DNA from: Aequorivita sp.
GTDB lineage: Bacteria > Bacteroidota > Bacteroidia > Flavobacteriales > Flavobacteriaceae
Reading direction: 5' to 3'
Assembly (NCBI GenBank): GCA_020435865.1
Contig: JAGQYZ010000018.1
Location: 578 to 6,634 of the forward strand
Length of the DNA stretch: 6,057 nucleotides
Each line of letters starts with the position of its first letter. The stretch's first letter is position 1. Made by a program: the position numbers and the translations under genes. A model generated the notes under the pieces. It saw nothing but the letters and a program-made list of their open reading frames with translations. It searched no databases and had not been told where the DNA came from. Positions 1 to 5,611 of the stretch are shown piece by piece.

Positions 1-2049
1 ATGTACTGGTCTAACTGGTCTGGAATGTCTGACGTTGCAAATGCTGTTCAGGTTCAGCGTGGTTTGGGATCTTCAAAATTGGCAATATCTTCAGTTGGGG
101 GTACTGTTAACATTGTTTCTCGTGCCGCTGGAAGAAAAGAAGGTGGTTTTGCACGTTTTATGGCAGGTAATGATGATTATTTTAAAGGAACAATGAGTTA
201 CGATTCTGGTCTTAAGGGAAAATGGGCTTACAGTTTTTTATTGGACTACTGGCAAGCACATAGAAAATATTCTGACGGTACTGCTGGCCAAGGGCAAAAC
301 TACTTTGTTGGTATAGGGTATGTGCCAAACGATAAACACTCTTTTAACTTTTTATTGACTGGTGCTCCACAGTGGCATGATCAAAATTTCTCAAAATCTT
401 TGGAAGATTATGCACGGTACGGAAAACGTTATAACAATAACTCAGGGTTTTTAGATGGTGAAAGATATACTTTAAGAAGAAACTACTACCACAAGCCAAT
501 CATCAACCTTAACTGGGATTGGACCATGAGTGAAAAAACAAACTTGTCTTCAGTATTATATGCTTCTTTTGGCCGTGGAGGCGGAACAGGACCTGCTGGT
601 AGCTCAAGAAATATTGTCTTTGCAAATGACGGTGATATAGATTTTAATGCTATTAAAGAAAATAATATTGCAAATGCAGAAAACGGAATTGGTAATTATG
701 GCAGTTCCCTAGCAAGAAGAATGTCTGTGAATAATCATAACTGGTACGGATTCCTTACTAATCTTGAAAGTAATGTAAGTGATAATTTCACTTTTAATAT
801 TGGTCTTGATACTCGTATGTATAAAGGGACACACTTTTATCAAATGAATAACCTACTAGGCCTTCAAGGTTATGCCGATAACTTTGGGTATGGTGACCAA
901 AGAGATAGTGACTACGTAATCAGCGAAACTTTTGAAGCAAACCCTTGGGCGGCATTGTTTAGTTCTGCAGATGAAGGACAACGTTTTAACTATGACTATT
1001 CAGAATTCATAAACTATATTGGTGGTTTTGGACAAGCCGAATACAAAACAGACAATTTTTCTGCCTTTGTACAAGGTGCTGTTTCAACACAGAGCTACCA
1101 AAGAGAAGGTCGTGCGCAAGGAACTGAAATTGAAGGTGTAAACGGTCTTGGAAAATCTGATAAAGTAAACAAATTGGGTTATAATGTTAAAGGGGGAATG
1201 GGTTATACTTTTATTGAAAACAATACTGTTTTTGCAAATGCTGGATACTATTCAAGACAGCCTTTCTTAGATAATATTTTTGATGATATCAGAAACTCAA
1301 ACTACATTCTTGATGGAGAAAATAAAATTGATAATGAAGAAATTTTAGGCGTTGAGTTTGGCTATAGACTTCGTGCAGGATCTTTTAGCTTAGATCTGAA
1401 CGGTTACTATACTAGCTGGGGTAACAGATTCCTTAGAGGAGGTTTTATTGCAGCAGACCCAGAGTCTTCAAACCCAATAGAACAAGTAGACCGCTATCAA
1501 AAATTTACAGATATTACCCAAGTTCACAAAGGATTTGAATTTGAAGGTAAATATAGATACTCAAGTGTATTTATGATTAGAGCTTTTGGAAGTATTGGAA
1601 ACTGGAAATATGATGGTAAAACACCTTTCCAAACTAGAAATGATGAAACCAATGCTTTATTGGAAGAAGGTTCTGTTAATTTAAGTGGAACCAAAGTTGG
1701 TAATGCACCACAAACCTCTTTCGGCTTTGGTTTTAAATACAACATTGTCGGCGGACTTAGCGTAGATGCAGATTACAACATATATACAGACCTTTATGGG
1801 TTTGTTAATGTTAATGATGTTATTGATGCATCTTTAGCTGGAGAAACATACCAAGCAGAGCGTTTGCCAGCATATAGCCTTCTAGATGCTGGAATTACTT
1901 ACAAATTTGATTTTGGGGGTAATGACTTCACAATTAGAGCAAATTGCTACAATGCTACAAATGAAATGTACTTGAGCCAAAAAGATTCTTACGGTTACTT
2001 CTACGGTAATGGAAGAACTTGGAATGCAAGTCTTCGTTACGATTTCTAA
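1..2049 (+). CDS. TonB-dependent outer-membrane receptor, C-terminal part (5' end outside window)
   Basis: Outer-membrane beta-barrel transporter that imports a ligand using energy from TonB-ExbBD; the substrate cannot be told. The reading frame is open from base 1 to a TAA at 2047-2049, giving 682 residues. Residues about 1-43 look like the end of a plug domain (WSNWSG near the start, then RGLGSS and VGGTVNIVSRA), so the ATG at base 1 is probably an internal methionine and the N-terminal signal, regulatory-like domain and most of the plug lie to the left. Residues about 44-682 have the alternating, aromatic-rich pattern of a 22-strand barrel, including GAPQWHDQ (about 121-128), YHKP and ASFGRGGG. 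The end is typical: IRANCYNATNEMY, then a final strand closing with RYDF, whose terminal Phe is the usual BAM recognition residue. No frameshift or stop interrupts it. A strong terminator follows 18 bases after the stop. Confidence in the family is high; the ligand is unknown. Confidence 0.93.
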   Translation: MYWSNWSGMSDVANAVQVQRGLGSSKLAISSVGGTVNIVSRAAGRKEGGFARFMAGNDDYFKGTMSYDSGLKGKWAYSFLLDYWQAHRKYSDGTAGQGQNYFVGIGYVPNDKHSFNFLLTGAPQWHDQNFSKSLEDYARYGKRYNNNSGFLDGERYTLRRNYYHKPIINLNWDWTMSEKTNLSSVLYASFGRGGGTGPAGSSRNIVFANDGDIDFNAIKENNIANAENGIGNYGSSLARRMSVNNHNWYGFLTNLESNVSDNFTFNIGLDTRMYKGTHFYQMNNLLGLQGYADNFGYGDQRDSDYVISETFEANPWAALFSSADEGQRFNYDYSEFINYIGGFGQAEYKTDNFSAFVQGAVSTQSYQREGRAQGTEIEGVNGLGKSDKVNKLGYNVKGGMGYTFIENNTVFANAGYYSRQPFLDNIFDDIRNSNYILDGENKIDNEEILGVEFGYRLRAGSFSLDLNGYYTSWGNRFLRGGFIAADPESSNPIEQVDRYQKFTDITQVHKGFEFEGKYRYSSVFMIRAFGSIGNWKYDGKTPFQTRNDETNALLEEGSVNLSGTKVGNAPQTSFGFGFKYNIVGGLSVDADYNIYTDLYGFVNVNDVIDASLAGETYQAERLPAYSLLDAGITYKFDFGGNDFTIRANCYNATNEMYLSQKDSYGYFYGNGRTWNASLRYDF

Positions 2050-2067
2050 AAAAACGAAATTGTTTTT

Positions 2068-2101
2068 AAAAAATGCTCCAAGCTTTTGGAGCATTTTTTT
2101 T
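2068..2101 (+). terminator. Intrinsic terminator after the TonB receptor gene
   Basis: A perfect 14-bp stem (2068-2081 with 2086-2099) and a GCTT loop. The GC-containing core is TGCTCCAA/TTGGAGCA, and the 3' arm runs into eight consecutive T residues (2094-2101). An A-run precedes the stem, so it could also work on the opposite strand, but no gene ends there from that side. It separates the receptor from the small membrane gene that follows. Confidence 0.9.
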
Positions 2102-2113
2102 GTTTATATAGCT

Positions 2114-2121
2114 TATCTTTG
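2114..2121 (+). promoter_or_regulatory. Candidate -7 promoter element (TATCTTTG) for the small membrane gene
   Basis: The bases TATCTTTG match the Bacteroidota housekeeping -7 consensus TAnnTTTG exactly. The expected start of transcription is about 7 bases downstream, giving a leader of roughly 16 bases before the ATG at 2144. The -33 TTG is not well placed: the nearest are at 2086-2088, inside the preceding terminator stem (25-base gap), and at 2100-2102 (11-base gap). The position just after a strong terminator supports an independent promoter. Confidence 0.55.
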
Positions 2122-2143
2122 GAATTCTTAAAAAGTAAATACT

Positions 2144-2584
2144 ATGGCTACTACACTACAATTTATTCACTCCTATTGGGCATATTTGGTTCTTTTGATT
2201 GTTTTACTTGCAACACTCAATGCGCTTGCTGGATTTTTCTCAAAAAGAGAATATGGCGCAAAAGATTTTAGAATTTCGCTCTTTGCACTTATTGTTACAC
2301 ATATTCAAATACTTATTGGGCTTATACTTTATTATGTATCACCTTGGGGTTTGAAAAACATATTAAGTATGGGAATGGGCGCCGTAATGAAAGATTCAAC
2401 AGCAAGACTATTTGCCGTTGAGCATCCATTAGTAATGATTTTTGTAGTAATCCTGATTACTATTGGATATTCAAAACACAAAAAGAAATTACTTTCACAC
2501 GGAAAATTCAAAACCTTGGCTATATTTTACACCATAGCATTGGTTTTATTGCTCAGTAGAATTCCTTGGAGCCATTGGTTTTAA
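2144..2584 (+). CDS. Small four-helix integral membrane protein, possible haem or quinone-type fold
   Basis: 146 residues with no signal peptide. Four hydrophobic segments are visible at about residues 11-31, 44-66, 92-110 and 122-139, with basic loops between them (KREYGAKD, KHKKKLLSHGKFK), so it sits in the inner membrane. Histidines lie in or at the ends of three helices (H9, H53 and H94 in VEHP), and more occur at H112, H119 and H144 near the C-terminal SRIPWSHWF. Similar short proteins in flavobacteria are, from memory, sometimes labelled cytochrome B, which would fit paired His as haem ligands, but there is no CxxCH or other decisive motif. The start follows an A-rich leader with no Shine-Dalgarno, normal for this phylum. 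It appears to be a single-gene unit between two terminators. Coding status is secure; function is uncertain. Confidence 0.85.
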   Translation: MATTLQFIHSYWAYLVLLIVLLATLNALAGFFSKREYGAKDFRISLFALIVTHIQILIGLILYYVSPWGLKNILSMGMGAVMKDSTARLFAVEHPLVMIFVVILITIGYSKHKKKLLSHGKFKTLAIFYTIALVLLLSRIPWSHWF

Positions 2585-2605
2585 AATTGAACTATTGCTG
2601 AAATA

Positions 2606-2641
2606 AAAAATCCTGCTGAAATCATGTTCAGCAGGATTTTT
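2606..2641. terminator. Bidirectional terminator between convergent genes
   Basis: A perfect 15-bp stem (2606-2620 with 2627-2641) around the 6-base loop ATCATG. The GC-rich core is TCCTGCTGAA/TTCAGCAGGA, with an A-run on the left (2605-2610) and a T-run on the right (2637-2641), so it gives U-tracts in both directions. It lies between the stop of the small membrane gene (2584, + strand) and the stop of the DUF347 gene (2659, - strand) and can serve both. A 9-base direct repeat, TGCTGAAAT at 2596-2604 and 2614-2622, places a second copy of the left arm just upstream. Confidence 0.9.
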
Positions 2642-2658
2642 AATATATAAGGAATAGA

Positions 2659-3402
2659 CTATGCACCTTCTTTTTTTAAACGTTTGTGGGATACAAAGAT
2701 CAATATGCCGATAAGTACAATAGATACAATCGAGGCGTTTAATGTACCAAGATCCAACCCGCCTTTAGTAATGGGTTTAGTTAAAAAATCTCCGAAAGTT
2801 GCTCCAAAAGGACGAGTAAATATAAAGGCAATCCAAAACAGAATAACTTGGTTTATTTTGGTAAAATAGTGAAACAGAATCACAATTAAAATGATACTTG
2901 CTGTAACCACTGCCCCGTTTAAATAACTTAAACCCACAACATCACTCAAGTAATCTCCAAATGCGGTTCCCAAACTATTTGAAAACAAAATGGCAATCCA
3001 ATAGAAAATTTCCTTTTCCCTTTCAAAAATTGGGAAGACATTCAGGCTTTTAAATTTTTTATGCCAAAGAAATAGTGTGAACAATAAAAAGGCAAAAAGA
3101 ATAATACTTCCAACGGTATATCCCAAATGTAAACTTCGGTCCATGAAATCTGAAATTTCTGTTCCCAAAGTCGTTGTTGCTATAATGACGAGCCAATAAA
3201 AAACTGGGATGTATCTTTTTGAAAAAAGCTGTATTAAAAGCACAGTTAAAAAGAAAGCAGCGGTTATACCAATGCCTATCGCATAGCCTAAATTGAGGGT
3301 CATAGATAAAAAATCGCCCAAGGTCTCGCCAAGAGTTGTAGCAATAATCTTCATCAACCAAAAGATGAGGGTTATTTCTGCTACTTTATTTAAAGTTTTC
3401 AT
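2659..3402 (-). CDS. Four-repeat integral membrane protein, DUF347/COG4705 type
   Basis: 247 residues, almost all hydrophobic, about eight membrane segments and no signal peptide. Four copies of one unit are visible, each with a tryptophan, then Gly ten residues on and Asp five further: W15/G25/D30, W70/G80/D85, W135/G145/D150 and W190/G200/D205. The cores read TTLGETLGDFLS, TTLGTEISDFMD, NSLGTAFGDYLS and RPFGATFGDFLT. This matches the known repeat of unknown function DUF347 (four tandem repeats, two helices each, conserved Trp). Function is not established; conserved acidic residues in the repeats suggest a transporter or channel by inference. The gene starts 18 bases after the stop of the PepSY-like lipoprotein gene, with an A-rich leader and no Shine-Dalgarno, so the two are very likely one transcript. 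It ends with TAG before the bidirectional terminator. Repeat 4 has a loop about five residues longer (KPITKGG). Confidence 0.92.
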   Translation of the reverse strand: MKTLNKVAEITLIFWLMKIIATTLGETLGDFLSMTLNLGYAIGIGITAAFFLTVLLIQLFSKRYIPVFYWLVIIATTTLGTEISDFMDRSLHLGYTVGSIILFAFLLFTLFLWHKKFKSLNVFPIFEREKEIFYWIAILFSNSLGTAFGDYLSDVVGLSYLNGAVVTASIILIVILFHYFTKINQVILFWIAFIFTRPFGATFGDFLTKPITKGGLDLGTLNASIVSIVLIGILIFVSHKRLKKEGA

Positions 3403-3420
3403 GTTTTAGCTTTTTTTGAT

Positions 3421-3861
3421 TCAATCCTCAGAATCTTCTTCCTGAATCTCTTTTCCGTTCGCATCATAAAACAATTCTTTCGTGCCTAACAGTTGTTTCA
3501 CCTCTATTTCATAGCTTGTTGTGCCTTCAGAGTTTTCTATTTTTGCAACTGTTTTCACTTGAACTTCTTTATGAGAAGCCATAAAACTTTGTTGTACAGC
3601 TTTTGGTAATTCATCATAAGTAATCAAATGTTCTGTTTCCAACCATTTTCCAGTGTCTGAAAAATTAGCAGAATACTTTGTGCCACTCATAATAAACTCA
3701 GCTTCATATTCGTGTGTATTTTCTTTGTTCCATGTGATATTTGTGGCATTTAAAAATTTTGTTTTAAAAGCGGAATCTAATGTGCTTGGCACCTTTTTTT
3801 GTGCACAAGCTGCTACGCTGGCGCATAAAACTACCAAGGCAACTAAATATATATTTTTCAT
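3421..3861 (-). CDS. PepSY-like (putative beta-lactamase-inhibitor-like fold) periplasmic lipoprotein
   Basis: 146 residues. The N-terminus is a lipoprotein signal: basic MKN, hydrophobic core, then V-A-A-C with the lipidated cysteine at C19. The mature part looks like two successive PepSY-like units: residues about 28-78 (AFKTKFLNA, ITWNKE, YEAEF, TKYSANFSDTGKWLETE) and about 84-140 (LPKAVQQSF, VKTVAKIENSEG, YEIEV, KELFYDANGKEIQEE). The helix-strand-strand order, with an FSDTGKW or YDANGKE turn, is characteristic of the PepSY_like family (Pfam PF11396) common in Bacteroidota. Such proteins are periplasmic and often encoded beside two-component or membrane genes; a biochemical role is not established. 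The tail is very acidic (EEDSED). The DUF347 gene follows after 18 bases. A hairpin and a promoter-like element lie just upstream. Confidence 0.88.
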   Translation of the reverse strand: MKNIYLVALVVLCASVAACAQKKVPSTLDSAFKTKFLNATNITWNKENTHEYEAEFIMSGTKYSANFSDTGKWLETEHLITYDELPKAVQQSFMASHKEVQVKTVAKIENSEGTTSYEIEVKQLLGTKELFYDANGKEIQEEDSED

Positions 3862-3889
3862 TTTTTGCTTAATTAAATTAATACTGATT

Positions 3890-3914
3890 GCTTCGCTTGG
3901 AAAACAAACGAAGT
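3890..3914. promoter_or_regulatory. Imperfect inverted repeat upstream of the PepSY-like gene
   Basis: The arms GCTTCGCTTG (3890-3899) and CAAACGAAGT (3905-3914) pair over ten positions with one mismatch (3896/3908) and one G-T pair, around a 5-base loop. It lies 29 bases upstream of the lipoprotein start. On the - strand no T-run follows it, so it is not a normal terminator; it could be an operator, an RNA-processing hairpin or chance. Confidence 0.35.
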
Positions 3915-3935
3915 CATAAAATACATATTAAGCAA
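3906..3935 (-). promoter_or_regulatory. Candidate promoter for the PepSY-like/DUF347 pair
   Basis: On the - strand there is a TTG (3935-3933), a 19-base gap and TTCGTTTG (3913-3906), which differs at one base from the Bacteroidota -7 consensus TAnnTTTG. The -33 to -7 spacing is what the consensus expects. Transcription would begin near 3899, giving a leader of about 38 bases. The -33 part overlaps the last codons of the preceding gene. The -7 part falls inside one arm of the inverted repeat at 3890-3914. Confidence 0.35.
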
Positions 3936-4329
3936 TTATTGGTGGGTGAAAGACTTTAGAAGTGTAACTGGAAACTGAAAGATTTTCAAAAGAATAAATA
4001 ATTTTTTTCGGTTCAATATTCTTGATAAGATTCATTTTAAATTTAAATGGACTTATAAACTGAAATAAAGTTATTTGTGAATGGTTCTGTGTTTGTATGG
4101 GAGTGTGCGGTTTTTGTTCATCACCATTATCGTGTTTGTCTAAGATCCCGTCTAGATTCAAAAGATGGTCTGTTACAAAATCAAAAGGTGTCATGTCTTT
4201 GTCTTCGTTTGCTTTACAGTTACTATACATTTTAGGAAGATCTGGTAAAATTGAAAAACTTCCCATTGGCAAACAAAAAGTTCCCAGGGTATAAAATGAT
4301 ACGAAGAAAATTTTTAGTGATTTTATCAC
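3928..4329 (-). CDS. Unrecognised small exported or membrane-anchored protein with a His/Asp-rich middle
   Basis: 133 residues; I do not recognise the family with confidence. The start is GTG at 4329: it is the only usable start after an in-frame TAA 30 bases upstream, and AAAGGA (4338-4333) sits 3 bases ahead of it. Residues 1-28 (MIKSLKIFFV onward) are basic then hydrophobic, like a signal peptide or anchor, with C19 and C38. The middle (about 45-83) is rich in Asp and His: DKDMTPFDF, TDHLLNLDG, DKHDNGDEQKPH and a further His at 83. The tail (about 84-133) is neutral to basic and ends FHPPIIA. It resembles, from memory, small flavobacterial proteins near metal-efflux or receptor genes, but no such gene is visible here, so a metal role is only a guess. 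It lies 91 bases after the nuclease gene and 66 before the lipoprotein gene, in the same direction. Confidence 0.7.
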   Translation of the reverse strand: MIKSLKIFFVSFYTLGTFCLPMGSFSILPDLPKMYSNCKANEDKDMTPFDFVTDHLLNLDGILDKHDNGDEQKPHTPIQTQNHSQITLFQFISPFKFKMNLIKNIEPKKIIYSFENLSVSSYTSKVFHPPIIA

Positions 4330-4332
4330 GAA

Positions 4333-4338
4333 TCCTTT
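4333..4338 (-). promoter_or_regulatory. Shine-Dalgarno-like AAAGGA that decides the GTG start
   Basis: AAAGGA reads on the - strand directly before the GTG at 4329. It stands out because the other genes here have AT-rich leaders without such a site, as usual for Bacteroidota. The gap to the start codon is short (3 bases). It supports the GTG start over the internal ATG at residue 22, which would remove the hydrophobic N-terminus. Confidence 0.5.
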
Positions 4339-4420
4339 AACGCTAACAAAATAATTTTATTGGGATAAGGGTAGAATTTTTTGATTGTACACTTAATTAT
4401 AGTGTATTATGAAACTTGAT

Positions 4421-5479
4421 TTAATTTTCAGTAACCTTTTCCTTTATCAAATAAATATAGACAGGAAAGTGATCGCTATATCCACCTGTAAACCCATTCA
4501 CAAAACTTCGGAACGGATAGCCTTTGTATTTCCCACGTGGAGTGGTCAAATAGTTTTTATTAAAGATTCCGGCCTTGTAAAAACGATAGGATGAATAATC
4601 TTTTTTGGTCAACTCTGTTGACATTATTATTTGGTCAAAAAGATTCCATGCATCACGATAGGCCAGTGTACCCATTCCTTTTTTGTACATATCTTCCATT
4701 GGGTTATAAAGCTCTTTCACCTTCATATCATCTCTTTCGCTCTTAGTTTTTAGAACATCCTTAACGCTTGGGCTTGTTGGATCGTCGTTTAAATCACCCA
4801 TGGTAATGATTTTTGCATAGGGGTCTTCGCTAAACAATGAATCCATTATATGCTTATTCAGTTCGGCAGCTTTTATTCTTTTTGGGCGACTTCTTTCTTC
4901 ACCACCGCTTCTCGATGGCCAGTGGTTTACAATGACATTAATCTTTTCACCATCTAGCATGCCGCTTACCAAAAGTTGGTCACGCGTATAAATACGTTTG
5001 CTACGATCTTGGTCATCAAAAATTACCAATTCATACGCTTTATAATTTGTGGGTGTGAATAATTTCTTTTGATAAAGAAGTGCCACATCAATTCCGCGGC
5101 GGTCTGGACTGTCAAAATGTACAATGCCATAATCTTTATTCACCAAAGGTTTTTGATTCAGAAGGTCTTCTATTACGCGACGGTTTTCTATTTCGCTTAC
5201 ACCAATTATTGCTGGAGAGGTTCCGGTAACGTCCATGCCAATTTCAGAAATCACCTTTGCCATATTTGCCAATTTCGCCTCATAGATTTCTTTAGTCCAA
5301 TGATCCTTACCTTCTGGGGTGCGGTCATCATCAAAAATTAGAGGGTCGTCTTCATAGTCAAATAAATTTTCAAGGTTGTAAAAAGCAACAGTATTTACTT
5401 TATACTGTTTTTCATTTTGCCCAAAAAAAGTGGTAAAAGATAGAAGGGATAGGGCAAAAAACCAAAAGGATAATTTCAT
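4421..5479 (-). CDS. Secreted endonuclease/exonuclease/phosphatase (EEP, DNase I-like) family enzyme
   Basis: 352 residues. The first 20 form a Sec signal peptide ending FFG-Q, so the enzyme is exported. The rest is a complete EEP fold with motifs in order: FYNLENLFD (33-41), GVSEIENR with metal-binding E96, SPDRRGID (124-131), VNHWPSR with catalytic-type H186, MGDLNDDP with D229 and N231, FDQII with D282, and GYSDHFPV with the C-terminal D336/H337 pair. Every expected active-site position is present, so it should be an active metal-dependent phosphodiesterase. Whether it cuts DNA, RNA or another phosphodiester cannot be read from sequence. The ATG at 5479 follows an AT-rich leader. It is transcribed away from a TonB receptor gene whose start is 132 bases off, suggesting a shared role in releasing and taking up phosphorus-containing or nucleotide material (inference). 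Stop is TAA at 4421. Confidence 0.95.
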   Translation of the reverse strand: MKLSFWFFALSLLSFTTFFGQNEKQYKVNTVAFYNLENLFDYEDDPLIFDDDRTPEGKDHWTKEIYEAKLANMAKVISEIGMDVTGTSPAIIGVSEIENRRVIEDLLNQKPLVNKDYGIVHFDSPDRRGIDVALLYQKKLFTPTNYKAYELVIFDDQDRSKRIYTRDQLLVSGMLDGEKINVIVNHWPSRSGGEERSRPKRIKAAELNKHIMDSLFSEDPYAKIITMGDLNDDPTSPSVKDVLKTKSERDDMKVKELYNPMEDMYKKGMGTLAYRDAWNLFDQIIMSTELTKKDYSSYRFYKAGIFNKNYLTTPRGKYKGYPFRSFVNGFTGGYSDHFPVYIYLIKEKVTEN

Positions 5480-5529
5480 AATTATATGTGAATATTAAGT
5501 TTGAGTAAAATTTTATTCATTAGCAAGGC

Positions 5530-5537
5530 CAAAAGTA
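5530..5537 (-). promoter_or_regulatory. Candidate -7 element (TACTTTTG) for the nuclease gene
   Basis: The - strand reads TACTTTTG, an exact match to TAnnTTTG. Transcription would start near 5523, giving a leader of about 44 bases to the ATG at 5479. No TTG is seen at the expected -33 distance, so the match rests on the -7 part alone. It lies back to back with the element at 5558-5565. Confidence 0.5.
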
Positions 5538-5557
5538 GGTATTTCATTTAAAAAATA

Positions 5558-5565
5558 TATTTTTG
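5558..5565 (+). promoter_or_regulatory. Candidate -7 element (TATTTTTG) for the second TonB receptor gene
   Basis: TATTTTTG matches the Bacteroidota -7 consensus exactly and is followed by CACCC, a context often seen at flavobacterial promoters. Transcription would start near 5572, giving a leader of about 40 bases to the ATG at 5612. The -33 position holds TAG rather than TTG. Confidence 0.6.
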
Positions 5566-5611
5566 CACCCTATTTTAAAGATTTCTTAATATTCAAACTT
5601 TAAATTTTAGA

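Noticed and set aside
1..3. ATG at the first base as the true start of the TonB receptor
   Set aside because: The sequence begins in the last part of a plug domain with no signal peptide, so the gene almost certainly begins to the left of the window.
2086..2271. 61-residue + strand open frame overlapping the small membrane gene
   Set aside because: It starts inside the terminator hairpin, overlaps a better supported gene in another frame and shows no protein-like pattern.
3059..3361. 100-residue - strand open frame inside the DUF347 gene
   Set aside because: It lies wholly within the four-repeat membrane gene in a different frame, and its odd composition is that of a shifted reading of it.
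3653..3919. 88-residue + strand open frame opposite the PepSY-like gene
   Set aside because: It is antisense to a gene with a clear lipoprotein signal and domain pattern, and runs through the intergenic hairpin.
4347..4354. TTATTTTG on the - strand as a -7 element for the GTG-start gene
   Set aside because: It has one mismatch to TAnnTTTG, no TTG at the -33 distance, and would leave only about a 10-base leader.
4388..4406. Small inverted repeat TACACT/AGTGTA after the nuclease gene as a terminator
   Set aside because: The stem is only 6 bp and AT-rich, and no T-run follows on the - strand; chance is likely in such AT-rich DNA.
2659..5479. All four - strand genes as one certain operon
   Set aside because: Gaps of 91 and 66 bases, plus a candidate promoter before the lipoprotein gene, leave separate transcripts possible; only the 18-base pair is well supported.
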